Source: Fimousia sp036311565 | GTDB taxonomy: Bacteria > Bacillota > Clostridia > Lachnospirales > Lachnospiraceae | Direction: 5' to 3' | DNA: 19,522 bases | Assembly (NCBI GenBank): GCA_036311565.1 | Contig: JAXJPR010000005.1 | Span: forward strand, 1 to 19,522 | Shown here: piece after piece, positions 1-7,628 of the stretch | Layout of the letters: every line of letters starts with the position of its first letter | Numbering within the stretch: position 1 is the first letter of the stretch | The notes under the pieces: model-generated | Told to the model about the DNA's origin: nothing | Databases searched by the model: none | Seen by the model: the letters and a program-made list of their open reading frames with translations, nothing else | Translations under genes and position numbers: made by a program

Positions 1-1248
1 ATTTTCTTTTATTTCACTTCGTTTATCATCCAGACTAAATCCATCTGCCTTCATATCATAAAACCACACATTGTCTGTTCCACCATGTCCAGTCTTTGTG
101 AAAATGAGAATCGCTGTTGATACTCCTGCATATGGTTTAAACACACCAGAAGGCATTGAGATAACTGCTTCTAAACGATTGCCTTCCACCAGTTCTTTTC
201 GAATAGCTTTATGAGCTTTAGAGGAACCAAATAAAACACCATCAGGTACAATACAAGCACATCTCCCGCCAATTTTAAGCATTCTTATAAACAATGCCAG
301 AAATAAAAGCTCTGTTTTCTTTGTCTTACAAACTTTAAGCAGATCTGCACTTACAGAATCATAGTCAAGACTTCCTTTAAACGGTGGATTGGCTAAAATC
401 AAACTATATTTTTCTTTATCCAAATTCTGATCAGAGAGACTGTCTCTGTACTCAATAAATGGATTATCAACGCCATGTGTCATCATGTTCATTGCACCGA
501 TACGAAGCATGGTTCTGTCCATATCAAATCCATGGAACATATGATTCATATAATGTTCTTTATTCTGTTTATTAAAGAACACTTCTTCTTTATGCGTTTC
601 TTTCAAATATTCGCTGGCAGAAACAAGAAATCCTGATGTACCACAAGCCGGATCACAAATCACTTCATCCGCTTTTGGATCCATCAACTCAACCATCATA
701 CGAATAATATGACGTGGTGTACGGAACTGGCCATTTACGCCTGCCGTTGCAAGTTTTGAGAGAAGATATTCATATACATCTCCACGAGTATCCGAATTTT
801 TAAGCTGTGCCATTTCTTCATAAATGGCATCCATGGAAGTAACAATCTTATCCAGCATCAAAGGTGTTGGAATTTTAAAAATTGCATCACCCATATATTT
901 AGAATAAGCACTGTCTTTATCATCATGCAATGTTTTAATAAATGGAAATACCCATTCCTGCATGGTACTATACATTCTTGCAGCCGGGAAATCATGGAAC
1001 ACGCTCCATTTCAACTGATTTCCATTAATCGTACGTTCTCCAATCTGAACTTCTCTTGCAAAAATGCTTTCATATGGCAGTCCTAACATCATCGCTTCTT
1101 TTGCATGACGATTATCTGTATCATCAAGATCGCGAATAAACATCAAATAAGTCATCTGTTCGATTACATCTAATGGATTAGTTAAACCACCTGTCCAAAA
1201 AATTTCCCACAAACTATCAATTTTACTTCTTAATTCACCTGTAATCAT
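1..1248 (-). CDS. hsdM: Type I restriction-modification DNA methylase subunit HsdM (partial, 3' end outside window)
   Basis: The frame from ATG at 1248 is open to base 1, giving 416 residues with no stop, so the C-terminus lies outside the window. It is an N6-adenine methyltransferase subunit: it modifies the recognition sequence set by an HsdS partner and protects DNA from the HsdR nuclease. Seen: an HsdM N-terminal helical region (MITGELRSKIDSLW, then MTYLMFIRDLDD); the start of the SAM fold at about residues 160-190 (GQFRTPRHII); motif I DPACGTSGF at 199-207; catalytic motif IV NPPF at 287-290. Complete HsdM proteins are usually about 480-550 residues, so roughly 70-130 are missing. The start is supported by GGGAGAAAG 5-10 bases upstream. 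HsdS and HsdR are not visible and would be expected beyond base 1. A TATAAT lies at 1378-1383 on this strand without a good -35. Confidence 0.95.
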   Translation of the reverse strand, partial: MITGELRSKIDSLWEIFWTGGLTNPLDVIEQMTYLMFIRDLDDTDNRHAKEAMMLGLPYESIFAREVQIGERTINGNQLKWSVFHDFPAARMYSTMQEWVFPFIKTLHDDKDSAYSKYMGDAIFKIPTPLMLDKIVTSMDAIYEEMAQLKNSDTRGDVYEYLLSKLATAGVNGQFRTPRHIIRMMVELMDPKADEVICDPACGTSGFLVSASEYLKETHKEEVFFNKQNKEHYMNHMFHGFDMDRTMLRIGAMNMMTHGVDNPFIEYRDSLSDQNLDKEKYSLILANPPFKGSLDYDSVSADLLKVCKTKKTELLFLALFIRMLKIGGRCACIVPDGVLFGSSKAHKAIRKELVEGNRLEAVISMPSGVFKPYAGVSTAILIFTKTGHGGTDNVWFYDMKADGFSLDDKRSEIKEN

Positions 1249-1440
1249 ACTATTCTTTCTCCCTGTTCCAAATGTATGAAATATATTTTTCAAACTCAAA
1301 GTTTCTTATCCTTTGTCTTATTTCACTTTAACCAGTTAATATTTTAACATATTTTTCTTTTTTTTCATATATCACCAATTATACATCTTCTCAATTTAAT
1401 TTACTCATTTGTACAAATTCATAATAACATAATTAAGACC

Positions 1441-1515
1441 AAAAAAGCAGCAAGCTGACCGCCCACTCAATCAACCCAAAATCTAATTGAGTGGGACAGT
1501 TCGGCATTACTGCTT
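1441..1515 (-). terminator. Long imperfect hairpin and U-run after the duplicated-domain gene
   Basis: A perfect 10-bp stem (1462-1471 with 1486-1495) is flanked by an outer AAGCAG/CTGCTT stem (1445-1450 with 1510-1515). On the minus strand the outer stem is followed directly by TTTTTT (1441-1446). It begins 12 bases after the stop codon at 1527, so it is best read as that gene's intrinsic terminator. At about 70 nt the fold is longer than a simple terminator. Confidence 0.7.
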
Positions 1516-1526
1516 CCCGGCATTTT

Positions 1527-2072
1527 TTATAACACCCGTATTTCAAATGCTGTGGTTTGTGGTGGAATACTTGCAGTCATAAAGTTTGCGTGCCGTACCC
1601 GCACCCGCATACCGGAAGTTAACCTGGAAAAATTCATAGGTCTTCCGGCGCGGTCAAAAATTAATGCATTTTCCGGAACATTGAATCTTATGATCGTTGA
1701 AAAATTTTGATCGCTGATAGTCGTAAAACTTCTATTGTTTCTATCAATATCCAGAATCGTACCAATAGTAATGTTCTCCCGATTTGCCCTTCTTACAATT
1801 TCTATTACATATGCATTGGCCTGTGGAGGAATACTACGTGTCATTATGGAAGAAAAGACAGCATTTATGATCATTCCTGTTTCCAAAGCATTGACCGATA
1901 CTGGGGTATCATTCGCATTTAAGATAATTGTCCGAGGCCTGACCACAAGTCTTACTGTTTGTTCCGTCCTTCTGTTCCTTTGACCACCCATATAAGTTAC
2001 CGTAACAAACGTAGTGTCTCGTTCGGAAGAAATCTCATTTATGGTTCCATTTGATATATGAATAATTGACAT
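1527..2072 (-). CDS. Unrecognised 181-aa protein built from two copies of one domain
   Basis: I do not recognise a named family. The protein is two diverged copies of one domain of about 80-90 residues: roughly residues 9-93 and 104-181. Both copies start with GTI, pass through a hydrophobic strand (VRLVVRP / IIRFNVP), a [S/T]GM turn, and end in near-identical segments, MTRSIPPQANAYVIEI at 77-92 and MTASIPPQTTAFEIRV at 165-180. There is no signal peptide or membrane segment, so it is probably cytoplasmic; the pattern suggests a small all-beta fold. A GTG at 2075 precedes the ATG at 2072; the ATG is chosen because AAGGAAAGG lies 8 bases upstream of it. It sits 39 bases past the terminator of the upstream propeller gene, so it may be transcribed by read-through or from an unseen promoter. 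Function unknown. Confidence 0.8.
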   Translation of the reverse strand: MSIIHISNGTINEISSERDTTFVTVTYMGGQRNRRTEQTVRLVVRPRTIILNANDTPVSVNALETGMIINAVFSSIMTRSIPPQANAYVIEIVRRANRENITIGTILDIDRNNRSFTTISDQNFSTIIRFNVPENALIFDRAGRPMNFSRLTSGMRVRVRHANFMTASIPPQTTAFEIRVL

Positions 2073-2110
2073 CACAGATACCTTTCCTTTTTAACAATAT
2101 ATTCATATAC

Positions 2111-2157
2111 AAAAAGGGTGGTGTAGAAGTTTTGCAACTATCAACACCACCCTTTTT
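2111..2157 (-). terminator. Strong intrinsic terminator of the choice-of-anchor I gene
   Basis: A perfect 14-bp stem pairs 2111-2124 with 2144-2157 and ends in five A/T pairs, so it can work on both strands. The loop contains a further AGTT-TTGC-AACT mini-stem. It lies 10 bases downstream of the stop codon at 2167. Confidence 0.9.
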
Positions 2158-2166
2158 CACTTTATT

Positions 2167-3819
2167 CTATTTTCCTGCTTTTAAATCGTATACTGCCACT
2201 GTTCCTGATACTTCACATGATGCCAAAAGTTTTGCTGTTTTTCCGTTTCCGGATACGAATTTCAAACCTTCTGGTGATACGTCATCTTTGATTTTTGATG
2301 AGAAATCACGGCTGTTGATATAGTTTGTAAATTTTACATTCTTTGGATTTGTAATGTCGTAGACCATGACCCCGCTGATACGTTCTAATGCAACGAATGC
2401 ATAAGTATGATTTTTTACTTTTCCAATTACAACAGATTCTGCTTCTGGACCTTTTTTGCCAGAACGATTGTCTAAGCTTACTTTATCATTAGAGCAATTG
2501 AAATTATCTGGTAAACATTCTGCTGTAATGCTTTCGAAATCGCTTCCGCTGTCAAATACTAATTTAAGTCCGCGTGATGTTACTTCATACATGGAGAAAG
2601 AACGTCCGCCAAATACATAGTTTTTCTCTGCATCTAAACCATCAAACATGTCTGCATTGAACCATACTACTTTTTCACTTAATTTTAAGTTGCCGGATGG
2701 TGAAGTTTTGCTTTCTACTTCGTTATCAAGTCCATCCCAATCAGCACGGCTGTCACCTTCGTTGGCAGTCAGAAGATAGGTCTTTCCGCCTTTCTCATAG
2801 ATAGAAATTCCATCTGGCATTTTGATTCCATATACGTCATAATTTGCTAATTCAATTTCATCGTTTTTCAATAAATCGATTTCTGTTTCATTATAATTTT
2901 GAAGTCCAAGAGAAGAAACCTTTGTAAATTTACCTGATCTTAAATCCAATGTTGCAATGGAATTTGCTTCCTGTAATGCTACATAAGCTTTCTTTCCATT
3001 AGAAGAAACTGCAATATATTCTGGTTCAAAATCTGTAGATGGCATTGTATCTTTTTGGATGATAACTCCTGATTTTATCAACTTTTCACGTTTTACATCA
3101 AAAGAATCGAAATAAGCGATTTTTGCTTTTTGTGTTTTCTTTGCAGAAACTTTTGTTGCATCGATGATAGAAACGGAACCTTTTGGATCGACTCCATTTA
3201 CACCTTTTCTTGGTTCTCCTTCATCTGCTGTTAATACTTTGCTGTTATTTACGAATGTGATCATGTCTGGCTGAACACCTGTTACTGACATTCCTTTATA
3301 CACCAGTTCTTTTTTCTTATTGTAAGTAAAGAAGATGGCTCTTCCACTCTTGCTATAGTCATCATCCTGTACTGCCACTACAATCATTTTTCCATTTGGA
3401 GAAACTGAAACAGATGTCATATCTCCATATGTGAAGGAATCATCTTTTGATTCTACCAATTCTTTTACATTTAATTCTGTTCCAGAAAGCTCTTTCACTG
3501 TATTTGCACTGCTTGTTTTTTGAGAGATTGGTACACAGTCAAGAACTCCTTTTGTTCCATTTACCACATAGGCCATATTATATTTTTCGTTATATGTAAT
3601 AATTTCTGAACTTCCTCCATCTTCATTCATGGCTCCTGAATTAAAACGGGCAGACAATGTCATTTTTAAAGAAGAAGTATCGTTGTAAAATCCTTCATAT
3701 ACAGTATCTGTGGTACTTACTGCTTTAAAATTCTCTGCTGCATGAGCAACACTGGCATTTCCCATAAGTCCTGCCAGCATTGCAGCTGCACACATAAAAC
3801 TTACTGTTTTCTTTTTCAT
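2167..3819 (-). CDS. Secreted choice-of-anchor I family beta-propeller protein
   Basis: 550 aa. A Sec signal peptide occupies residues 1-27 (MKKK, hydrophobic core, cleavage near AHA-AEN). The mature part matches the choice-of-anchor I domain, a propeller-like repeat domain found in secreted bacterial proteins, some annotated as alkaline phosphatases or attached to 5'-nucleotidase domains. Seen: TADEGEPR at 197-204, an AYVALQEANSIATLDL strand pair at about 278-293, the hallmark TANEGDSRADW at 351-361, GPEAESV at 457-463, and a last blade ending in VAVYDL at 541-546. The chain ends five residues later: there is no LPXTG motif, C-terminal helix or S-layer repeat, so it is probably released or held non-covalently. 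No catalytic site can be assigned. The start is supported by AGGAAGG six to twelve bases upstream. It has its own promoter (3901-3929) and terminator. Confidence 0.85.
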   Translation of the reverse strand: MKKKTVSFMCAAAMLAGLMGNASVAHAAENFKAVSTTDTVYEGFYNDTSSLKMTLSARFNSGAMNEDGGSSEIITYNEKYNMAYVVNGTKGVLDCVPISQKTSSANTVKELSGTELNVKELVESKDDSFTYGDMTSVSVSPNGKMIVVAVQDDDYSKSGRAIFFTYNKKKELVYKGMSVTGVQPDMITFVNNSKVLTADEGEPRKGVNGVDPKGSVSIIDATKVSAKKTQKAKIAYFDSFDVKREKLIKSGVIIQKDTMPSTDFEPEYIAVSSNGKKAYVALQEANSIATLDLRSGKFTKVSSLGLQNYNETEIDLLKNDEIELANYDVYGIKMPDGISIYEKGGKTYLLTANEGDSRADWDGLDNEVESKTSPSGNLKLSEKVVWFNADMFDGLDAEKNYVFGGRSFSMYEVTSRGLKLVFDSGSDFESITAECLPDNFNCSNDKVSLDNRSGKKGPEAESVVIGKVKNHTYAFVALERISGVMVYDITNPKNVKFTNYINSRDFSSKIKDDVSPEGLKFVSGNGKTAKLLASCEVSGTVAVYDLKAGK

Positions 3820-3900
3820 AATTTTCCTTCCTTTCTACTACGGAATCGTTTTGATTTTTTGCCGGATTTTTTCTTAAATTACCAGCTATTTGTTTGCAAC

Positions 3901-3929
3901 ATTTTAAATTTCCGTAAAAGAAAGGTAAA
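3901..3929 (-). promoter_or_regulatory. Promoter of the choice-of-anchor I gene
   Basis: On the minus strand TTTACC (3924-3929) and TAAAAT (3901-3906) are separated by exactly 17 bases, giving an 80-base leader to the ATG at 3819. TTTTAC occurs twice, 11 bases apart (3913-3919 and 3924-3930), one copy overlapping the -35. The 11-bp period recalls PhoP boxes of Firmicutes, but the hexamers are only partial matches. Confidence 0.5.
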
Positions 3930-3952
3930 ATTATTATCTTAAAACCTTTTTC

Positions 3953-4768
3953 CTATTTTTTAATCGGAAACCATACCTGGGTAACCAATTCTTCTGGATT
4001 TTTTAGATCTTGAGGATTGCTAATATAAACATCAAATGGCGCGTATGCAATTTTATACTGATTGTCCTCGATCCACTTAAGGACAGCCGCATAAGCTTTT
4101 CCCATCTTATGATAAGCTCCCACATACGTACACGCAGCACATAATCCTGGATTTAATAATTTTATACCACTAATTTCTTCCACATCTTTGCATGTTCCTA
4201 CCGGAATACATACTTCCACATTAGCATGTTCTGCTTTAAATTCTTCATCCAGATAAAAGGTCATGACCGGGCCTGCTGGTTGTAAGTGATTTTTAAAGAT
4301 TTCTTCATATACTTTTCCTATGATAGTTCCAATCTGACTAATTTCAATGGCTGCTGTTTTACTCATAACGTATACTGGTTCAAATTCTTTTGCTTCTACT
4401 ATTAACTCTAATTTCTTTTCCATACCGCTTCCTCCTAACTGAATTTCGTGTACTTTTCTTTTAATATAATTTTGTAATCGTATCCTTTCTTGAATCTGAT
4501 CATCTAACTGTTGGATTCGTTCCCTAAGAAAATGTTCCAAAAGTGCAGGATTTTTACTTTCCATAATTGCTTTGATTTGCTCTAACCGTAAATCATAGGA
4601 CTTTAATTCTGAAATGTATAAAATCTCATCCACCTGTGCTTCTGAATAATAACGATAATGATTGTCTTCATCCACATACGCTGGATGAAGAAGACCAATC
4701 TCATCATAGTAACGCAGCGTTTTTGTTGAAACGCTCCCAATTTTTGAGAATTCACCAATCGAATACAT
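3953..4768 (-). CDS. MerR family regulator with GyrI-like effector domain (BmrR type)
   Basis: 271 aa. Residues 1-70 are a MerR winged helix (MYSIGEFSKIGSVSTKTLRYYDEIGLL; wing around NHYRYYSEAQVDEI). Residues 74-112 form the long dimerisation helix, and 116-271 an effector-binding domain of the GyrI/BmrR type that binds small amphipathic or cationic ligands. This is the layout of multidrug-responsive activators that twist a promoter with an over-long spacer into an active form. Such a promoter lies just upstream of the gene itself (4792-4823), so autoregulation is expected. AAAGGAGG lies 8 bases before the ATG. The preceding gene is a broken MATE exporter; a former regulator-pump pair is plausible but inferred. 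No obvious terminator follows the stop. Confidence 0.93.
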   Translation of the reverse strand: MYSIGEFSKIGSVSTKTLRYYDEIGLLHPAYVDEDNHYRYYSEAQVDEILYISELKSYDLRLEQIKAIMESKNPALLEHFLRERIQQLDDQIQERIRLQNYIKRKVHEIQLGGSGMEKKLELIVEAKEFEPVYVMSKTAAIEISQIGTIIGKVYEEIFKNHLQPAGPVMTFYLDEEFKAEHANVEVCIPVGTCKDVEEISGIKLLNPGLCAACTYVGAYHKMGKAYAAVLKWIEDNQYKIAYAPFDVYISNPQDLKNPEELVTQVWFPIKK

Positions 4769-4791
4769 ATTGTTTCCTCCTTTCCTATTCC

Positions 4792-4823
4792 ACTATACAC
4801 ATTCCAGTTAAGGGGAAAGTCAA
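4792..4823 (-). promoter_or_regulatory. MerR-type promoter with 20-bp spacer and palindromic operator
   Basis: Minus strand: TTGACT (4818-4823) and TATAGT (4792-4797) are 20 bp apart, too long for ordinary sigma-A use and typical of MerR-family targets (19-20 bp). The spacer holds an imperfect palindrome at 4799-4820 with 8 of 11 pairs matching (outer arms ACATTCC / GGAAAGT). The ATG is 23 bases downstream of the -10. Confidence 0.75.
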
Positions 4824-4878
4824 GCATAATTTTACTCCCTCTAAAAAAAGATTTCATTAGCCATTTTTTCATAAATTT

Positions 4879-4920
4879 ATAGGGGACGTTATAACACATA
4901 TCAGTCACAAGGTCCCCTAT
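4879..4920 (-). repeat. Inverted repeat downstream of the broken MATE gene, possible weak terminator
   Basis: ATAGGGGAC (4879-4887) pairs with GTCCCCTAT (4912-4920), a perfect 9-bp stem extended by A/T pairs, with a 24-base loop that includes the palindrome GTTATAAC. On the minus strand it is followed by an AT-rich stretch rather than a true U-run, so terminator function is uncertain. The rest of 4921-5031 holds nothing I can support. Confidence 0.45.
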
Positions 4921-5031
4921 TTAAAACTCTCTATTTCCCGCCAAGACGGTAACATCTTACCTGCCAATGTCTATCTATCAAACTAAACACCAGCATTGCT
5001 CTCCAGCCCATCATTTACTCTCTGTAAATTT

Positions 5032-6364
5032 TCAGAAAGATATCTTCTCCCATTGTCTGGTGTATTGAGCCATTTTTTTAACAACATAAATAGCTACGAG
5101 CAGTTCTGTGATTGGCATAACGAACCAGATAAAATCAGCTCCCAAAATAACTGGCAGCAGATAGATTAAAATTCCACTTATAATGGCGCCTCTTGATACA
5201 GAAACAATAAATGAGGTCTTTGGCTTCATCAATGCCTGAAAATAATAGGTAGAAAATATATTGAGTGGCAGAAGGATAAAGGAAATACTATACCGACGAA
5301 TAATCGCTGGTGCGATCTGCAGCACTGCTTTGGTTGGCGTTGTCAATAAATATATGTATAGATTTGGTACTGCAAGGCTTAACACAGTCCAAAACAAACT
5401 AAATCCTGCAACGGTAAACAAAGCATATTTTAATGTTTCTTTGATACGATTTCCCATTTTGGCTCCATAATTGGTCGATATAATTGGCTGCGCTGCCTGT
5501 CCGACACTATAAGCACAACACTGAGCAAATGTTCCAATATAAGCAACGATTCCATAAACAGCAAGCGCATTGGTATCCAGATATTTCATGATCTGACGAT
5601 GAAAGAAAATCGTTAAGATCCCCATTGCCACATCAATAAAAAAGGTAGAAAAACCAGTCACACCAATTTCTTTTAATTTATGAAAGAGTCCCTGTGGTCT
5701 TAGAAATCTTAATGTATTTTTTTGCTGATAAAATGCGTCAACATAATAAGAACTGAGAAAAATGACCCAAGAGCTGTTGCCAGTCCGGCACCCATAATTC
5801 CCATATCAAGGGTGAATACAAAGAAATAATCTCCAAATACATTAAAGATTCCCCCAAAATAGAACTGCCTTCGTCGCAAGTGCCGGATTCCCGTCATTGC
5901 GGATAAAAGCAGAAAGCATCTGGCTGAATAAAAAGCATGGTAAAACAAATTTTATTGGAAAGAGATAACGCTTGGCCAACACAAGCAAGTTTTCATCTGC
6001 TCCGAATAAAAAAATCAGCTGCTTGTCAAAAAAATCACGCCAAACCACGCAATCAGTGCAAGAATCACTCCACCATCACTGCAGCAGAGAAATATTCATT
6101 TGATTTTCTTATATTCCCCTCAGAAGCTCCCCGTAAGGTACTAAATAAGACAGAACCTCCGATTCCGACTAATAATCCTAGACTGTATATAATGTTCCAG
6201 AATGGTGCAATGACTGATATTGCAGCTGTCCCTTCCGGTCCATGATACTTTCCCACCATTGCTAAATCTACAATCCCATAGATGGAAAAAATTAATGCAC
6301 TCCCAAAAGCAGCGGTAAGATATTGAAAATACATCGGTTTAATTTTACTTTTTAAAAAATCCAT
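5032..6364 (-). pseudogene. MATE family multidrug efflux transporter, broken by four frameshifts
   Basis: The coding sequence of a 12-helix drug/cation antiporter is spread over three frames. Segment A (6364-6065) starts with ATG behind AGGAGG and ends FSAAVMVE-stop. It continues two bases on as GVILALIAWFGVIF up to a T7 run at about 6028-6034. Segment B (FDKQLIFLFGADENLL to LATKAVLF) runs to about 5857. Segment C (FGGIFNVFGDYFFVF to HFISKK) runs to an A7 run at about 5716. Segment D (NTLRFLRPQGLF onward, with VGQAAQPIISTNYGA) ends at the stop at 5032. Three missing bases and one extra base account for it: 1333 + 2 = 1335 nt, an ordinary 444-residue MATE protein. Three shifts fall in or beside homopolymers. 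Other long frames in the window are clean, which favours real decay over sequencing error. Confidence 0.88.
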
Positions 6365-6384
6365 GTCAAATTCCTCCTAATCAT

Positions 6385-6434
6385 AAATACCGAAGTATTT
6401 TAGTATATAAAATTTTTAAATTTTCTACATACTA
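6385..6434 (-). repeat. Two hairpins between attenuator and MATE start
   Basis: AAATAC-UUCG-GUAUUU (6385-6400) is a 6-bp stem with a stable UUCG loop ending just before the ribosome binding site. Behind it, 6401-6434 can fold through TAGTAT/ATACTA ends and an A/T-rich stem. These may affect translation of the read-through transcript. Confidence 0.5.
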
Positions 6435-6484
6435 AAAAAAGCTGGATAAGTTCACAGGTATTTCAGCCTGTTGTCTTATCCAGC
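6434..6484 (-). terminator. Attenuator terminator in the MATE leader
   Basis: Minus strand: GCTGGATAAG and CTTATCCAGC form a perfect 10-bp stem (6441-6450 with 6475-6484), extended by an inner CAGG/CCTG pair, followed at once by seven T (6434-6440). It lies between the leader promoter and the MATE start codon, so the gene is expressed only when this hairpin is avoided. Confidence 0.9.
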
Positions 6485-6524
6485 CAATCATTTCCAACGA
6501 ATGATCTGCCCTCCGAGCAAGCAT
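6434..6524 (-). promoter_or_regulatory. Transcription-attenuation leader RNA, candidate guanidine-IV (mepA motif) riboswitch
   Basis: The RNA starts near 6523 and runs into the terminator at 6434-6484. Its first 40 bases contain UGCUC-GGA-GGGCA, a short stem with a purine-rich loop, and AUCAUU...AAUGAU (6488-6505 area), a second hairpin closed over CGUUGG. Two small hairpins directly before an intrinsic terminator, upstream of a MATE (MepA-type) exporter in a clostridial genome, fit the guanidine-IV class, which controls such genes by antitermination. I match it by context, architecture and recall of GGAGGGCAG-like conserved bases, not by alignment. T-box is excluded because its UGGNACC element is absent. 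The class assignment is tentative; attenuation itself is well supported. Confidence 0.55.
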
Positions 6525-6529
6525 TTTTC

Positions 6530-6557
6530 ATTATACACAAACATTTTATAATGTCAA
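6530..6557 (-). promoter_or_regulatory. Consensus sigma-A promoter of the MATE leader
   Basis: TTGACA (6552-6557) and TATAAT (6530-6535) on the minus strand, 16 bases apart: both hexamers are perfect. A constitutive promoter followed by a terminator is the usual design for riboswitch control. Confidence 0.88.
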
Positions 6558-6567
6558 GTTTTACATT

Positions 6568-7233
6568 TTATTCCCATATAAAATTCTGTATTCCTGCCCC
6601 CAGTTCAAAATGATATTTTACAATTCCAAGGTCAATTTTACTATAAAATCCAAGTCCTGGTTTTACCGTTACCTGATTTCCATTACAGGAAAATACAAAT
6701 TTTTGCTGATTCATTGCCGTTGGCGCAAGCAATGCTGCTTCCACCCCTTTTTCAAACCAGTCTGGCACATCACCTTGTACTTTACATACTTTTTCCATCG
6801 ATTTGGATTTGTGGGGAACCCCTTGATTTTCCCCATATCCAATGGAAATGACAACCGTAAGCTTTTCTCCATCATCAATCTGAAATACTCCTGGTATTTT
6901 ACTGTAAGTCATAGCGACCCAGCAAGTATTAAGCCCCAGCTGCTGTGCGAATAATACCAGTTTTTCACCGTAATAACCACACATTTCTTCTAAATTAGTG
7001 TCCTTTTTTCCAATCAAAGCGATGTAATTCGTAACACCTGAAAATTTACCATAGCGTGCCATCATTCCCTGAAAAGCCTTTGGCTCATCAGTAATGAACT
7101 GAATATGTAAACCACTCTCTTTATTGCATTCGTCAATTTTCTTCCAAATTTCCTGTTTGATTTTTTCATCCAATGGCTGTTCTTTATACTTTCTGACTGA
7201 ATGTCTTAGTTTCATTGCCTCTGATAATTCCAT
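6568..7233 (-). CDS. Nitroreductase family protein (TM1586-like, FMN-dependent)
   Basis: 221 aa. The N-terminus (ELSEAMKLRHSVRKYKEQPL, residues 2-21) is the nitroreductase flavin-phosphate binding segment with its conserved arginines; LNTCWVAMTYSK at 101-112 and EAALLAPTAMNQQKF at 165-179 are the central and second flavin-binding motifs. The length and the two-lobed arrangement fit the TM1586-like subgroup, which looks like an internal fusion of two half-domains, rather than the classical NfsB type. The expected activity is NAD(P)H-dependent reduction of nitro or quinone-like compounds through FMN in the cytoplasm; the natural substrate is unknown. It follows the ArsR-type regulator by 17 bases with AGGAGG in the gap, so the two form one operon and this gene is the likely regulated target. 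Confidence 0.88.
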   Translation of the reverse strand: MELSEAMKLRHSVRKYKEQPLDEKIKQEIWKKIDECNKESGLHIQFITDEPKAFQGMMARYGKFSGVTNYIALIGKKDTNLEEMCGYYGEKLVLFAQQLGLNTCWVAMTYSKIPGVFQIDDGEKLTVVISIGYGENQGVPHKSKSMEKVCKVQGDVPDWFEKGVEAALLAPTAMNQQKFVFSCNGNQVTVKPGLGFYSKIDLGIVKYHFELGAGIQNFIWE

Positions 7234-7250
7234 TTAAGTTCCTCCTGAAT

Positions 7251-7613
7251 CTATAAATCTTCTTTCCCACTCCGGTCCGGCAACTGAAGCATAATTGTTT
7301 TTGCATGGACCAGCATATCAATTAATTGATCAAACGCTTCCATATCTGCATCAAAATAATAATAATTTTTTGTTCCTTCCCGCCGCATTTTTATAATACC
7401 TGCATCCTTTAATATTTTCAGATGATGAGAAACAGCAGGCCTGGATAAATTGGTTCTTGATGCAATATCTCCAACTCTCATTCCGCTGCATTGCCCTGAT
7501 TGTAGCATTACCAAGATCAAATACTGCCGCATCTCATCGCCAATAGCAGTAAGTATGTTCTGGCAACTTTGAAATTCCTGGAACAATTGATCCAAATTGC
7601 TTTTTAAATTCAT
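7251..7613 (-). CDS. ArsR family winged-helix transcriptional regulator
   Basis: 120 aa from the ATG at 7613. An in-frame ATG at 7622 exists, but AAGGA is directly joined to it and sits 8 bases before the inner ATG, so the inner start is preferred. Residues 20-88 are a winged helix with recognition helix SRPAVSHHLKILKDAG (57-72) and the wing RREGTKNYYYF (77-87), typical of ArsR/SmtB repressors. The CxC metal site of the classical arsenic sensors is absent; the only cysteines are C17 and C42, so it may sense redox or an organic ligand instead. It probably represses its own operon with the nitroreductase, through the palindrome at 7629-7644. Confidence 0.9.
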   Translation of the reverse strand: MNLKSNLDQLFQEFQSCQNILTAIGDEMRQYLILVMLQSGQCSGMRVGDIASRTNLSRPAVSHHLKILKDAGIIKMRREGTKNYYYFDADMEAFDQLIDMLVHAKTIMLQLPDRSGKEDL

Positions 7614-7628
7614 ACAAAACATCCTTTT

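Noticed and set aside
4603..4908. 101-codon minus-strand frame over the start of the MerR gene
   Set aside because: It overlaps the MerR promoter, operator and HTH in another frame; the MerR protein is clearly the real product.
4921..5031. 27-codon frame starting MMGWRAML downstream of the MATE gene
   Set aside because: Weak ribosome binding site, no recognisable content, and it lies in the 3' region of a pseudogene.
6485..6524. T-box leader
   Set aside because: There is no UGGNACC antiterminator sequence and no tRNA-synthetase or amino-acid gene downstream.
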